Source of the DNA: Brevibacterium sp. ZH18
Lineage (GTDB): Bacteria > Actinomycetota > Actinomycetes > Actinomycetales > Brevibacteriaceae
Reading direction: 5' to 3'
NCBI RefSeq assembly: GCF_022748595.1
Contig: NZ_JALDSX010000002.1
Coordinates: 106,710 to 170,709, forward strand
DNA length: 64,000 bases
In this document: positions 44,999 through 54,325 of the stretch, one piece after another
Numbering within the stretch: the first letter of the stretch is position 1
Layout of the letters: each line of letters opens with the position of its first letter
Program-made: the position numbers and the translations under genes
The notes under the pieces: generated by a model
What the model was told of the DNA's origin: nothing
Database searches by the model: none
Seen by the model: the letters and a program-made list of their open reading frames with translations, nothing else

Positions 44999-47029
44999 TC
45001 AGTTCGTCGGCGCAGGAGCTGAATCCTCAGCAGATTCGGCTTCCTCGAGTACGGCCTCGTCGACGACAGTGGCGAGCACCTCGTCGAGGGCCACCTGGGC
45101 ACCCTCGGCGGTGGTGACGGTGACGATGCCCGTGGCCGGGGCGGTGAGCACGTGCTCCATCTTCATCGCCTCGACGACGACGACCGGATCGCCCTGTTCG
45201 ACGTGCGCGCCGGACTCGACCCGGATCGCGACGACGGATCCGGGCATCGGGGCGAGCACCTCGGCGCCGTCGAGTCCCGGAGTCAGGGACGTGTCGGCCT
45301 GGGGCCGGGTGAACGCGTAGACCCCGCGATCGCTGCTGACCCAGATCGAGCGGCTCCCGGCATCGGAGAACACGCGAGCCGTGTGTTGGATGCCGTCGAC
45401 GAGCACATGCCAGAGGCCGCCCTCATCGATCGTGACATCGTCGGCCACGGCTTCGACCGTGGAGACCTCTCCCCCGGAGCTCAACGCCACGGCGGGGCGG
45501 AAGCCCGGACGTGAGGTCCGCCAGGCAGAGGGCCTTCCCCACGCCGAGGCGGCCCTGAAGTTCTGCGTCAGCTGTGCCGCCGTGATCGCTCCGGTCAGTT
45601 CGGTTCCGGCCTTGCCCCCGGTGACGAGCACGGCGGCAACGGCAAGCTGAGCGTCGAGATCGCTCGGTGCGTGCGCCAGCTGGTCCTCACTGAGGTTGTC
45701 GATGAGTGAGGTGTCCAGGTCGCCGGAGACCACCGCGTCGAGGTTGATGAGTGTGCGCAGGAAGTCGATGTTCGTGACAATCCCCGGCACGGCCGACGCG
45801 GCAAGTGCCGCGTCGAGGCGAGCGAGTGCTGCTGCCCGGTCGGATGCGTGGACGATGAGTTTGGCGATCATCGGATCATAGTCCGAAGCGATCGTCTGCC
45901 CGGCGTCGAGGCCGGAGTCGACGCGGATGCCTTCGCCTTCGGGGAAGACGACGTCGAGGGCGCGTCCGCCGGTGGGCAGGAATCCACGCGAGGGATCCTC
46001 AGCGTAGATGCGGGCCTCAATCGAGTGCCCGGTCATCGTGATGTCGTCCTGGGCCAGAGGCAGTTCCTCACCGGCCCCCACACGCAGCTGCAGTTCGACG
46101 AGGTCGACTCCGGTGACCTCTTCGGTGACCGGGTGCTCGACCTGCAGACGAGTGTTCATCTCCATGAAGAAGAACTCGTCGGGGCGGTCAGCGCCGACGA
46201 TGAATTCGACGGTGCCGGCACCTCGGTAGCCCACGGACTTCGCGGTCTCGCAGGCTGCCTGACCGATCCGCGCACGGGTCGCCTCGTCGAGCAAAGCCGA
46301 AGGAGCCTCCTCGATGACTTTCTGGTGGCGGCGCTGCAGGGAGCACTCACGCTCGCCGAGGTGGATGACGTTGCCGTGCGCATCGGCCATGACCTGGACT
46401 TCGATGTGGCGAGGGGTCGCGACGAGACGCTCGAGGAACAGCGTGTCGTCGCCGAATGAACTCGCGGCTTCGCGGCGAGCGGTGTCCAACGCGGCAGCCA
46501 GCTCGGAGGGTTCGAAGACAGCGTGCATGCCCTTGCCGCCACCACCGGCGGAGGGTTTGATGAGCACCGGGAAGCCGATGGCTTCTGCCGCAGTCACGAG
46601 CGCCTCGTTGCTCATTGCGGCGTCCTTGGTGCCGGGCACCAGCGGCACTCCGCGCTGGGACACGGCGTTCTTCGCGGTGATCTTGTCGCCCATGGTCCGG
46701 ATCGCATCGGCACCAGGCCCGAGGAAGACGATGCCGGCGTCGTCACAGGCAGCCGAGAACTCGGCGTTCTCAGACAGGAACCCGTAGCCGGGGTGGATCG
46801 CTTGCGAGCCGGTGGCCTGAGCTGCGGCGATGACCTTGTCGATGCGCAGGTAGGACTCGGAGGCCTGGGCAGGTCCCAGGTGGACAGCGGTGTCGGCAGC
46901 CTTGACGTGGGCGGCGTGCGCGTCGGCATCGGAATAGACGGCAACGGTCCTGATGCCCAGGCGGCGGCAGGTCCGGATGACACGGAGAGCAATTTCGCCA
47001 CGGTTGGCGATGAGTACGGTATTGAACAT
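44999..47029 (-). CDS. accA1: Acyl-CoA carboxylase alpha subunit (biotin carboxylase + BCCP)
   Basis: 676 residues. The biotin-carboxylase part (1-450) has FNTVLIANRGEIALRVIRTCR, the ATP-grasp Gly loop KPSAGGGGKGMHAV, HLGERECSLQRRHQKVIEEAP and MEMNTRLQVEHPVTE. The C-terminal biotinyl domain carries the biotin Lys in VEAMKMEHVL near 622. It carboxylates biotin for the adjacent beta subunit. By gene order it resembles mycobacterial AccA1, part of 3-methylcrotonyl-CoA carboxylase in leucine breakdown. The ATG at 47029 starts eight bases after the accD1-type stop; in-frame sequence farther upstream is not coding. Confidence 0.95.
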   Translation of the reverse strand: MFNTVLIANRGEIALRVIRTCRRLGIRTVAVYSDADAHAAHVKAADTAVHLGPAQASESYLRIDKVIAAAQATGSQAIHPGYGFLSENAEFSAACDDAGIVFLGPGADAIRTMGDKITAKNAVSQRGVPLVPGTKDAAMSNEALVTAAEAIGFPVLIKPSAGGGGKGMHAVFEPSELAAALDTARREAASSFGDDTLFLERLVATPRHIEVQVMADAHGNVIHLGERECSLQRRHQKVIEEAPSALLDEATRARIGQAACETAKSVGYRGAGTVEFIVGADRPDEFFFMEMNTRLQVEHPVTEEVTGVDLVELQLRVGAGEELPLAQDDITMTGHSIEARIYAEDPSRGFLPTGGRALDVVFPEGEGIRVDSGLDAGQTIASDYDPMIAKLIVHASDRAAALARLDAALAASAVPGIVTNIDFLRTLINLDAVVSGDLDTSLIDNLSEDQLAHAPSDLDAQLAVAAVLVTGGKAGTELTGAITAAQLTQNFRAASAWGRPSAWRTSRPGFRPAVALSSGGEVSTVEAVADDVTIDEGGLWHVLVDGIQHTARVFSDAGSRSIWVSSDRGVYAFTRPQADTSLTPGLDGAEVLAPMPGSVVAIRVESGAHVEQGDPVVVVEAMKMEHVLTAPATGIVTVTTAEGAQVALDEVLATVVDEAVLEEAESAEDSAPAPTN

Positions 47030-47037
47030 GGATGAGC

Positions 47038-48663
47038 TCACATTCTGAAAACGCCGTAGCCGCTGGCATTCAGCGGGCGTTCCATTGGTCCGAAACGGGC
47101 GAGTTCGAGGGCCAGGGACAGCACCTGGCGGGTGTCGGCTGGTTCGATGATTCCGTCGTCCCATAGCCGGGCCGTCGAGTAGTACGGGTTGCCCTGAGCT
47201 TCGTACTGGTCGCGGACGGGCTGCTTGAACGTGTCTTCGTCCTCGGCGCTCCAGGTCTCGCCGCGGCCTTCGATCTGGTCGCGCTTGACCGTCGAGAGGA
47301 CGCTGGCTGCCTGTTCGCCGCCCATCACGGAGATGCGGGCGTTGGGCCACATCCACAGGAAGCGAGGCGAGTATGCGCGACCGCACATCGAGTAGTTTCC
47401 GGCGCCGAAGGAGCCGCCGATGACGACGGTGAACTTCGGCACGCGAGCGGTGGCCACGGCGTTGACCATCTTCGCTCCGTGTTTGGCGATGCCGCCGGCT
47501 TCGTAGTCGCGGCCGACCATGAAGCCGGAGATGTTCTGCAGGAAGATCAGCGGCACGCTGCGCTGGTCGCAGAGTTCGATGAAGTGGGCACCCTTCTGTG
47601 CGGATTCGCCGAAGAGGATGCCGTTGTTCGCGACGATTCCGACCGGGTGTCCATCGAGGTGGGCGAAGCCGGTGATGAGGCTGGTGCCGTATTCGGCCTT
47701 GAATTCGTGGAATTCGGAACCGTCGACGAGGCGGGCGATGACTTCGTGGACATCGTAGGGGATCTTCGAGTCGACAGGTACCACCGAGGTGAGTTCCTCG
47801 GCCGGGTGAAGAGGTTCGCGCGGCTCGACGACGTCCCAGTTCGCCAGGGACTTCGGTCCCAGCGTTGAGACGATGTCGCGCATGATCTCAAGTGCATGGG
47901 AATCATTGGCAGCGAGGTGGTCGGTGACTCCGGAAACGCGGGAGTGCAGTGCCCCACCGCCGAGCTCCTCAGCGGTGACTTCCTCACCGGTGGCGGCTTT
48001 GACCAGGGGTGGGCCACCGAGGAAGATCGTGCCCTGTTCGCTGACGATGATCGATTCGTCTGCCATAGCCGGGACGTAGGCGCCGCCAGCGGTGCAGGAG
48101 CCCAGCACTGCTGCCAGCTGCGGGATGCCTGCGGCTGAGAGTGTGGCCTGGTTGTAGAAGATCCGGCCGAAGTGCTCACGGTCAGGGAATACGTCGTCCT
48201 GGTTGGGCAGGTTCGCCCCTCCCGAGTCGACGAGGTAGATGCACGGAAGGTTGTTCTCCTTCGCGATCTCCTGGGCCCGCAGGTGCTTCTTCACCGTGAC
48301 CGGGTAGTAGGTGCCGCCCTTGGCGGTGGCGTCGTTGGCGACGATGACGCATTCGCGGCCGTTGACCCGGCCGATGCCGGTGATGATTCCGGCGGCGGGA
48401 CTCGCATCGTCGTACATGCCGTTCGCGGCCAGGGGTGAGAGTTCGAGGAACGGGGTGCCGGGATCGAGGAGGTGCTCGACCCGATCACGGGGAAGCAGCT
48501 TGCCGCGGTCGATGTGGCGCTGCCTGGATTTCTCGGGTCCGCCCAGGGCTGTGGCCCGAATGCGTTCCCGGAGTTCAGCGATGAGTTCGGCATGTGCATC
48601 GGCATTCGCCTGCCCCGTTGCCGGACTGACCGCAGTTCCCACTGCTCTCATTCCAATCCCCAT
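47038..48663 (-). CDS. accD1: Acyl-CoA carboxylase beta subunit (probable 3-methylcrotonyl-CoA carboxylase)
   Basis: 541 residues, carboxyltransferase. Segments include [39 protein letters not shown], the acyl-CoA site [42 protein letters not shown] and [34 protein letters not shown]. The last matches 3-methylcrotonyl-CoA carboxylase beta chains better than propionyl-CoA ones. It heads the accD-accA-acyl-CoA dehydrogenase transcript. The ATG at 48663 lies two bases from a palindromic operator and lacks a Shine-Dalgarno, so initiation may be leaderless or use the ATG at 48651. Confidence 0.94.
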   Translation of the reverse strand: MGIGMRAVGTAVSPATGQANADAHAELIAELRERIRATALGGPEKSRQRHIDRGKLLPRDRVEHLLDPGTPFLELSPLAANGMYDDASPAAGIITGIGRVNGRECVIVANDATAKGGTYYPVTVKKHLRAQEIAKENNLPCIYLVDSGGANLPNQDDVFPDREHFGRIFYNQATLSAAGIPQLAAVLGSCTAGGAYVPAMADESIIVSEQGTIFLGGPPLVKAATGEEVTAEELGGGALHSRVSGVTDHLAANDSHALEIMRDIVSTLGPKSLANWDVVEPREPLHPAEELTSVVPVDSKIPYDVHEVIARLVDGSEFHEFKAEYGTSLITGFAHLDGHPVGIVANNGILFGESAQKGAHFIELCDQRSVPLIFLQNISGFMVGRDYEAGGIAKHGAKMVNAVATARVPKFTVVIGGSFGAGNYSMCGRAYSPRFLWMWPNARISVMGGEQAASVLSTVKRDQIEGRGETWSAEDEDTFKQPVRDQYEAQGNPYYSTARLWDDGIIEPADTRQVLSLALELARFGPMERPLNASGYGVFRM

Positions 48664-48665
48664 TT

Positions 48666-48685
48666 CAGTTAATATTTGTTAACTG
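48666..48685. promoter_or_regulatory. TetR-type operator between accD1 and tetR
   Basis: CAGTTAA-TATTTG-TTAACTG is a 20-bp site with perfect 7-base arms. It sits immediately upstream of the accD1 ATG and just before a -10-like TATGAT (48691-48696) for the divergent tetR gene. The position predicts autoregulation plus control of the catabolic operon. Confidence 0.75.
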
Positions 48686-48742
48686 ACTGCTATGATACTG
48701 CTGAAAGGCCATTGTGACAATGCGCACGATCGAGCAGCCTTC

Positions 48743-48794
48743 GTGCAGGGTTCGAGTGCAGGGTGCGCGTGCAGGGTTCGAGTGCAGAGTACGA
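48743..48794. repeat. Four-unit 13-bp tandem repeat in the tetR leader
   Basis: Units at 48743, 48756, 48769 and 48782 follow GTGCAGGGTTCGA with few changes (the first and third are identical). They lie between the predicted promoter and the start codon of the regulator. Their period is not a multiple of three. Confidence 0.85.
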
Positions 48795-48817
48795 GCGAGG
48801 GAGATGAGGTGACGGAT

Positions 48818-49456
48818 ATGGAGCCGAAGCTTTCGACGACGTCGACGACGACGACGGCAGTGTCAGGTACCGCGCGGACCACACGCGCAGCGGCGAAGGC
48901 TGCCCGCCGAGAACAGCTTCTCTCGGTCGCGAAGACCCTCTACGCGCGGCACGGGTTCCATGGTGTGCGCCTCGATGATCTGGGCAAGGGTGCGGGGATC
49001 TCCGCCCCGGCGGTCTATCGCCATTTCGATTCGAAGGAAGCAGTCCTCGAAGAGCTGCTCGTCGGGATCTCCGAATATCTGAACTCAGGCGGGGATACGA
49101 TCGTCCTCCGGCACGAGACCGATGAGGCCGCCTCGGCGCTCATTGAGCTCATCGACTTCCACGTCGACTTCGCGATGAGCGAGCCTGAGCTCATCCGCAT
49201 TCAGGACCGCGACCTTGCGGCGCTGCCTGAGGCTTCACGGCGCACGGTCCGTCGCCTGCAGCGAAGCTATGTCAGTCGGTGGGCCGAGGTCGTGGCGGCA
49301 CTCCACCCGGAGTGGTCGCTGGATGCCGCTACGGTGCGGGTGCACGCGGTCTTCGGCATGATCAATTCGACCCCGTACCAGGCTCGACGCTCAAGCGCCG
49401 AGGTGGTCGGGGTCGAATTGCGCGCCGCCGCATGCGCGGCGCTAGGTATCGCCTGA
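48818..49456 (+). CDS. TetR/AcrR family transcriptional regulator
   Basis: 212 residues. The helix-turn-helix is REQLLSVAKTLYARHGFHGVRLDDLGKGAGISAPAVYRHFDSKEAVLEEL (about 30-80), followed by a helical ligand domain (VDFAMSEPELIRIQDRDLAALPEASRRTVRRLQ). Divergence from the accD1 operon and the shared palindrome suggest it represses that operon and itself, with an acyl-CoA or related signal. An alternative GTG start at 48809 has AGGGAG upstream. Ends within a hairpin shared with the convergent gene. Confidence 0.9.
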   Translation: MEPKLSTTSTTTTAVSGTARTTRAAAKAARREQLLSVAKTLYARHGFHGVRLDDLGKGAGISAPAVYRHFDSKEAVLEELLVGISEYLNSGGDTIVLRHETDEAASALIELIDFHVDFAMSEPELIRIQDRDLAALPEASRRTVRRLQRSYVSRWAEVVAALHPEWSLDAATVRVHAVFGMINSTPYQARRSSAEVVGVELRAAACAALGIA

Positions 49457-49491
49457 CTTCACTCCCTGGTGACGGGAACGAAGTCAGGCGA
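49449..49491. terminator. Shared terminator between tetR and the oxidoreductase gene
   Basis: TCGCCTGACTTC (49449-49460) pairs with GAAGTCAGGCGA (49480-49491), and an inner CTCCC/GGGA pairing is possible. The tetR stop codon lies in the left arm, and the convergent gene ends at 49509. Confidence 0.8.
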
Positions 49492-49508
49492 GGAGTCAGC
49501 CTCCCGCA

Positions 49509-50429
49509 TCAGGGGACGATGACGATCTTTCCGCGGGTATGTCCGGTGGCGCTTGCCTGGAAGGCCTCGGGCACCTGGTCGAGCCCGAAGGTCTCGGCGA
49601 CCTCGACGGAGAGCTTGCCCGCCTCAATCAACTCGCCCAGACGTGCGGCCTGCGAACCTTCGGGGCGCACCCAGATGTAGCGTCCGCCGTGTTCGGTGAC
49701 GGTGGGATCGGCGACCGAGGCGTGCGGTCCACCTTCAGCCAATACGGCCAGAGTCGTCTCGAGCTGCTCGCCGACGAAGTCGACGACGCCATCGACTCGG
49801 CCACCGGCTGCTTCGAGCACTCGCTCGACGACGCCGTCGCCATAGGTGACGGGCTCTGCACCGAGTTCACGCAGGTAGTCGTGGTTCTTCTCCGACGCGG
49901 TGCCGATGACCTTGGCGCCGAACGCTTTGGCGATCTGTACGGCAAAGCCGCCCACTCCCCCGGCCGCACCGTGGACGAGGACGGTCTTGCCGGAGATGTC
50001 GCCGAGGGACTCAAGTGTGCGCAGCGCGGTGCTGCCGGCCAGCGGCAGTCCGCCGGCCTGTTCCCAGGTCAGGGAGGCAGGCTTCTTCGCGACCGCATGG
50101 ACGGGCACGGCGACCTTCTCGGCGAAGGTTCCGGCACCCAGGACATCCTTGCGGGCGTAGGCGATGACTTCGTCGCCGATTTCGAATTCGGGGACGTCGG
50201 CGCCGAGTCCGATGACGACTCCAGCAACATCCCAGCCCGGGGTCACGGGGAACTGGACGGGCATGATCGCGTCGAGGTGACCGCCGACGAGCTTCCAGTC
50301 GACGGGGTTCACACCCGCTGCGCGGACTTCGATGAGGACGGATGCCGGCGGCACCTTGGGATCGTCGACATCGCGAACATTGATGTCGTCGAAATTGTCG
50401 GTGTACTGGTCGTAGACTGCAGCGCGCAT
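49509..50429 (-). CDS. NADP-dependent quinone oxidoreductase-like protein (MDR superfamily)
   Basis: 306 residues. The GroES-like N-terminal domain has IEVRAAGVNPVDWKLVGG and TPGWDVAGVVIGLGADVPEFEIGDEV; the Rossmann domain has VLVHGAAGGVGGFAVQIAKAFGAKVIGTAS. There are no structural-zinc cysteines, as in quinone oxidoreductases. The substrate is unknown. The ATG at 50429 gives the family N-terminus MRAAVYDQY. It is read alone, between the tetR terminator and a 190-base gap that follows fadB. Confidence 0.9.
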   Translation of the reverse strand: MRAAVYDQYTDNFDDINVRDVDDPKVPPASVLIEVRAAGVNPVDWKLVGGHLDAIMPVQFPVTPGWDVAGVVIGLGADVPEFEIGDEVIAYARKDVLGAGTFAEKVAVPVHAVAKKPASLTWEQAGGLPLAGSTALRTLESLGDISGKTVLVHGAAGGVGGFAVQIAKAFGAKVIGTASEKNHDYLRELGAEPVTYGDGVVERVLEAAGGRVDGVVDFVGEQLETTLAVLAEGGPHASVADPTVTEHGGRYIWVRPEGSQAARLGELIEAGKLSVEVAETFGLDQVPEAFQASATGHTRGKIVIVP

Positions 50430-50525
50430 GGGAGAAACCCTTCGGACGATTGTTCGTGCTTGTGTACATCTGCCCAACACGTGCGCCGTTGGTGCTATTC
50501 CTGCCTCGTCATTCCAGAACGCACT

Positions 50526-50557
50526 CGGGCCGGGTCGGTATGATCCGACCCGGCCCG
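50526..50557 (-). terminator. Hairpin terminator after fadB
   Basis: A 13-bp perfect stem CGGGCCGGGTCGG (50526-50538) with CCGACCCGGCCCG (50545-50557) around a six-base loop, 60 bases past the fadB stop. The U-tail is poor, as is common in high-GC actinobacteria. Confidence 0.75.
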
Positions 50558-50617
50558 CAATGGTCACCGTCTGCAGTTCCTCAGAAGCTGCAGACGAATG
50601 GCATTCAGAGGTGCTGC

Positions 50618-52783
50618 CTACTCGTACGTGTTGTTCGTCTGCGCCCGTTCGACGAGCGAAGCCGGCGGAGTGAACCGGTCACCGTAGGTGGCTGCGAGTT
50701 CCTTCGCGCGCTCGGCGAAACCGCCCAGGCCGCCCTCGTACTGATTGACGTACTGGAGCACACCGCCGGTCCACGCGGGGAATCCGATTCCGAAGATCGA
50801 ACCGATATTCGCATCCGGCACCGAGGTGAGCACTCCCTCGTCGAGGCATTTGATCGTTTCGATCGCCTCGGCGAAGAGCATCCGTTCCTGCAGGTCGGAG
50901 AAGGGTGGAGTCGCTGAACCGGAGTTGAACTTCTCGCGCAGGCCCGGCCACAGTTTGCCGCGCTTGCCGTTCTCGTCGTACTCGTAGAAACCAGCGCCGT
51001 CCTTACGTCCTGTGCGACCTGCTTCCTCGACCATCCAGTCGAATACCGCATCGGACGGATGGCTGACCCAGGTTCCGCCTTCGGCTTCGGTTGCGGCCCT
51101 CGATTCGGAGCGGATCTTCTGCGACAGCGTCAGAGTCAGTTCGTCGAGCAGCTGCAGTGCGCCGGTCGGGTAACCGGCCTGCAGTGCGGCCTGCTCCACC
51201 GATGCCGGCTCAACGCCTTCACCGACGGCGGCGACCGCCTCGGCGATGAATGTTCCGATCACACGGGATGTGAAGAACCCACGGGAGTCGGTGACGACGA
51301 TCGGGGTCTTCTTGATCTGCTGCACGAGGTCGAAGGTGCGCGCCAGGGTCTCATCCGAGGTGTTCTCACCGCGGATGATCTCGACCAGGGGCATCTTGTC
51401 AGCGGGCGAGAAGAAGTGGACTCCGATGAAGTCGGAATCGCGCTTGACGCCGGTGGCCAGATCCGTGATCGGCAGGGTCGAAGTGTTCGATCCGAGCACC
51501 GCGTCGGGGGCGACGACGTCCTGGATCTCCTGGAACACCTGCTGCTTGAGGGGCACCGATTCGAAGACCGCTTCGATGACGAAGTCGACTCCGGCAAAGT
51601 CATCGGCCGACGCACTCGGCGTAATCCGATCGAGGACGGCTTTGCTCTTCTCTGCGGTTGTCTTCCCCTTCGCCAGGGCCGACTCCTCGCGCTTGGCCGC
51701 ATACGCCTTGCCCTTTTCAGCAGCCTCGAGCTTGACGTCCTTGAGGACGACCTCGATGCCGGACTTGGCAGCGGTATAGGCGATGGCAGCGCCCATCATT
51801 CCGGCGCCGAGGACACCGAGCTTCTTCACCTGACGCGGTTCGAAGCCATCGGGGCGCGAACCGCCGGAGTTGATGTGGCCGAGGTCGAAGAAGAACGCCT
51901 TGATCATGTTCTTCGCCACCGGGGTGTGGGTGAGGTTGACGAAGTAGCGAGTCTCGACTGCGGTTGCCGTGTCGATGTCGACGTAGGCGCCTTCGACGGC
52001 GGCAGCCATCGCGGCACGTGGCGCCGGCATCGGTGCGCCCTTGGTCTGCCGACGCAGAAGCGCGGGCAGCGCAGGGAGCATGGCTCCGATCTTCGGGGAG
52101 GTGGGAGCTCCGCCGGGGATCTTGAAGCCTTTGACGTCCCAAGGCTGGACGGCATCGGGGTTGTCCTTGATCCAGGCCTTCGCACGGGCCTCGAGGTCAG
52201 CCACGGGTGCGAGTTCATCGACGAGACCGAGCTCCTTGGCGTCTGCTGCCTTGAACTTCGTCGACGGAAGAATCGCCTTCTGGAGAGCATCCTGGAGGCC
52301 GAGCATGCGCACGGCGCGGGCGACTCCGCCGCCACCGGGAAGGAGGCCCAGAGAGACTTCGGGGAATCCGACCCGCAGGCTCGAGACATCCTCGGCGGCG
52401 ATGCGGTGATGGGTGGCGAGGGCGACTTCAAGACCTCCGCCGAGTGCCGCTCCGTTGATGGCCGCAACGACTGGCTTGCCCAGGGTCTCCAGCCGGCGCA
52501 TCAGCGACTTTATGTGGTTGGTCTGGGCGACTTCGGCCTCGGCGTTGGCCGGGTCGGCTGCGCGCAGCTTGTTGAGGTCTCCGCCGGCGAAGAAGGTCTT
52601 CTTCGCCGAGGTGATGACGACGCCGGCGATGTCGTCGACGTTGGCTTCGAGCCAGTCGACTGTTTCCTCGAATGCCTCTTTGAAGAAGTCGTTCATCGTG
52701 TTGACTTTGGCGTTCGGGTCGTCGAGAACGACGGTGACGATTCCGTCCGCGTCGGTGGTGCGGGTGTACTGCGTGTTCGTCAT
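50618..52783 (-). CDS. fadB: 3-hydroxyacyl-CoA dehydrogenase / enoyl-CoA hydratase (FadB-type)
   Basis: 721 residues; hydrates enoyl-CoA and oxidises the 3-hydroxyacyl-CoA in fatty-acid beta-oxidation. The crotonase domain (1-290) has SAKKTFFAGGDLNKL, AINGAALGGGLEVALATHHRIAAED and GFPEVSLGLLPGGGGVARAVRMLG with both catalytic-type Glu residues. The NAD-binding domain begins KLGVLGAGMMGAAIAYTAAKSG near 322, followed by SNTSTLPITDLA, GVHFFSPADKMPLVEIIRG and the C-terminal helical domain. The ATG at 52783 lies just past the fadA stop (TGACATG). Only thiolase is adjacent, as in many actinobacterial FadAB pairs. Confidence 0.95.
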   Translation of the reverse strand: MTNTQYTRTTDADGIVTVVLDDPNAKVNTMNDFFKEAFEETVDWLEANVDDIAGVVITSAKKTFFAGGDLNKLRAADPANAEAEVAQTNHIKSLMRRLETLGKPVVAAINGAALGGGLEVALATHHRIAAEDVSSLRVGFPEVSLGLLPGGGGVARAVRMLGLQDALQKAILPSTKFKAADAKELGLVDELAPVADLEARAKAWIKDNPDAVQPWDVKGFKIPGGAPTSPKIGAMLPALPALLRRQTKGAPMPAPRAAMAAAVEGAYVDIDTATAVETRYFVNLTHTPVAKNMIKAFFFDLGHINSGGSRPDGFEPRQVKKLGVLGAGMMGAAIAYTAAKSGIEVVLKDVKLEAAEKGKAYAAKREESALAKGKTTAEKSKAVLDRITPSASADDFAGVDFVIEAVFESVPLKQQVFQEIQDVVAPDAVLGSNTSTLPITDLATGVKRDSDFIGVHFFSPADKMPLVEIIRGENTSDETLARTFDLVQQIKKTPIVVTDSRGFFTSRVIGTFIAEAVAAVGEGVEPASVEQAALQAGYPTGALQLLDELTLTLSQKIRSESRAATEAEGGTWVSHPSDAVFDWMVEEAGRTGRKDGAGFYEYDENGKRGKLWPGLREKFNSGSATPPFSDLQERMLFAEAIETIKCLDEGVLTSVPDANIGSIFGIGFPAWTGGVLQYVNQYEGGLGGFAERAKELAATYGDRFTPPASLVERAQTNNTYE

Positions 52784-52784
52784 G

Positions 52785-53993
52785 TCAGACCCTTTCGATG
52801 ATCGTCGCAATGCCCATGCCCGAACCGATGCACAGGGTGATGAGGCCACGCTTGAGGTCGCGGCGCTCGAGTTCGTCCAGGACGGTGCCGAGGATCATGG
52901 CGCCGGTGGCCCCCAGCGGGTGGCCCATGGCGATCGCGCCGCCGTTGACGTTGACCTTCTCATGCGGGATGTCGAGGTCCTTCATCCACCTGAGGACGAC
53001 CGCTGCGAAGGCTTCGTTGAGCTCGAACAGGTCGATGTCGTCGACGGTCAGGCCGGCCTTGTCGAGGGCTTTCTGGGTTGCCGGGGTCGGACCGGTGAGC
53101 ATGATCGTCGGTTCGGAACCGGTGACGGCGGTGGAGATGATGCGGGCGCGGGGCTTCATGCCCATCGTCTGCCCCACCTCGGCGTCGCCGATGATGACGA
53201 GTCCGGCGCCGTCGACGATTCCCGAGGAGTTCGCGGCGGTGTGGACGTGGTCGATCTCCTCGACCCAGTGGTATTTCTGCAGCGCGACTTCATCGAAGCC
53301 GGTCTGCGCGGCAAGCTTCGTGAAGGCCGGGGGCAGCTTCGACAGCGATTCGACGGTTGAGCCCGGGCGCATGTGCTCGTCGTGGTCGAGGAGCGTGACG
53401 CCGTTGATGTCCTTGACCGGGACGATCGAGTTCGAGAAGTAGCCGTTCTTCCAGGCGTTGTCCGCACGCTTCTGGGATTCGGCGGCATAGGCATCGACAT
53501 CTTCGCGGGAGAATCCCTGCGTCGTGGCGATGAGGTCGGCACCGATGCCCTGTGGGGCGAAGTAGGTGTCGTAGTTCGTCGTCGGGTCCTGTGCCTGGGC
53601 ACCGCCGTCGGAGCCGAGCGGGATGCGCGACATCGATTCGACGCCGCCGGCGACGACGAGGTTCTCGAATCCGCTGGCGACCTTCTGCGCTGCAATGTTG
53701 ACCGCTTCGAGGCCTGAGGCGCAGAAGCGGTTGACCTGCACACCGGGAACGGATTCGTCGAGACCGGCCACCAGCGCCGCGGTCCGGGCGATGTCGCCGC
53801 CCTGTTCACCCACGGGTGAGACGACGCCGAGGACGAGGTCGTCGATCGCCTTGTCGTCGAGTTCGGGGTTGCGCTCTCGCAGGGCGTCAATGAGCCCGGT
53901 GACGAGATCGACGGGTTTGACGCTGTGGAGTGCACCGCCGCGGTTCTTACCGCGTGGTGTGCGCACTGCGTCGTAGATATACGCTTCGCTCAT
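52785..53993 (-). CDS. fadA: Acetyl-CoA C-acyltransferase (thiolase)
   Basis: 402 residues; performs the last beta-oxidation step, releasing acetyl-CoA. The nucleophile Cys91 is in [13 protein letters not shown]; the His is in [15 protein letters not shown] near 358; the second Cys is in [12 protein letters not shown] near 388. Other segments are [11 protein letters not shown] and ESMSRIP. GTGAGGA precedes the ATG. It leads the fadA-fadB operon, with a palindromic site 93-110 bases upstream that may bind a fatty-acid regulator. Confidence 0.95.
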   Translation of the reverse strand: MSEAYIYDAVRTPRGKNRGGALHSVKPVDLVTGLIDALRERNPELDDKAIDDLVLGVVSPVGEQGGDIARTAALVAGLDESVPGVQVNRFCASGLEAVNIAAQKVASGFENLVVAGGVESMSRIPLGSDGGAQAQDPTTNYDTYFAPQGIGADLIATTQGFSREDVDAYAAESQKRADNAWKNGYFSNSIVPVKDINGVTLLDHDEHMRPGSTVESLSKLPPAFTKLAAQTGFDEVALQKYHWVEEIDHVHTAANSSGIVDGAGLVIIGDAEVGQTMGMKPRARIISTAVTGSEPTIMLTGPTPATQKALDKAGLTVDDIDLFELNEAFAAVVLRWMKDLDIPHEKVNVNGGAIAMGHPLGATGAMILGTVLDELERRDLKRGLITLCIGSGMGIATIIERV

Positions 53994-54325
53994 GTGTTCC
54001 TCACAGTCCTAGGAGAGCGGTCGAGCATCATGGTCATGATCTCGCTCGCCCCTGACATAGATGATGGGATCCGCCGTTGCTGATCGATCGTTCAGTAACG
54101 TTCACACGATCCATTGAATACCAGATTCCTGTGATGGTCAACACACGGAAACCGAGCGAGGGCCCCAGTGAGCGGCCAGTCGCGTCGACACGGAGAGCGT
54201 CCTCTCCGGAATGTGACGAAGCTCTCCGCACTCGCCGTTTTCGCGCATTAGTCTATTCACAACGGCCGTGATTAAAATCAGATCACCTAACCGTCACAGA
54301 TTCACTCTCACCCCTTTGGAGAAAC
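53994..54325. other. Gene-free region between fadA and the secreted-protein gene
   Basis: About 330 bases that must hold the promoters of two divergent genes. The only clear element is the dyad at 54086-54103. A stretch around 54270-54285 is AT-rich (ATTAAAATCAGAT) and could be part of the rightward promoter, but I cannot place -35 and -10 boxes with normal spacing. No open frame here is convincing. Confidence 0.5.
54086..54103. promoter_or_regulatory. Dyad upstream of fadA, candidate fatty-acid regulator site
   Basis: GATCGTT-CAGT-AACGTTC has 7-base arms with one mismatch around a 4-base centre. TetR-family repressors of fad genes use dyads of this size. No adjacent regulator gene identifies the protein. 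Confidence 0.4.

Noticed and set aside
47030..47386. An N-terminal extension of the carboxylase alpha subunit
   Set aside because: The in-frame sequence upstream of 47029 overlaps the end of accD1 and is Arg/Pro-rich antisense-type sequence; the conserved N-terminus begins at MFNTVLIANRGE.
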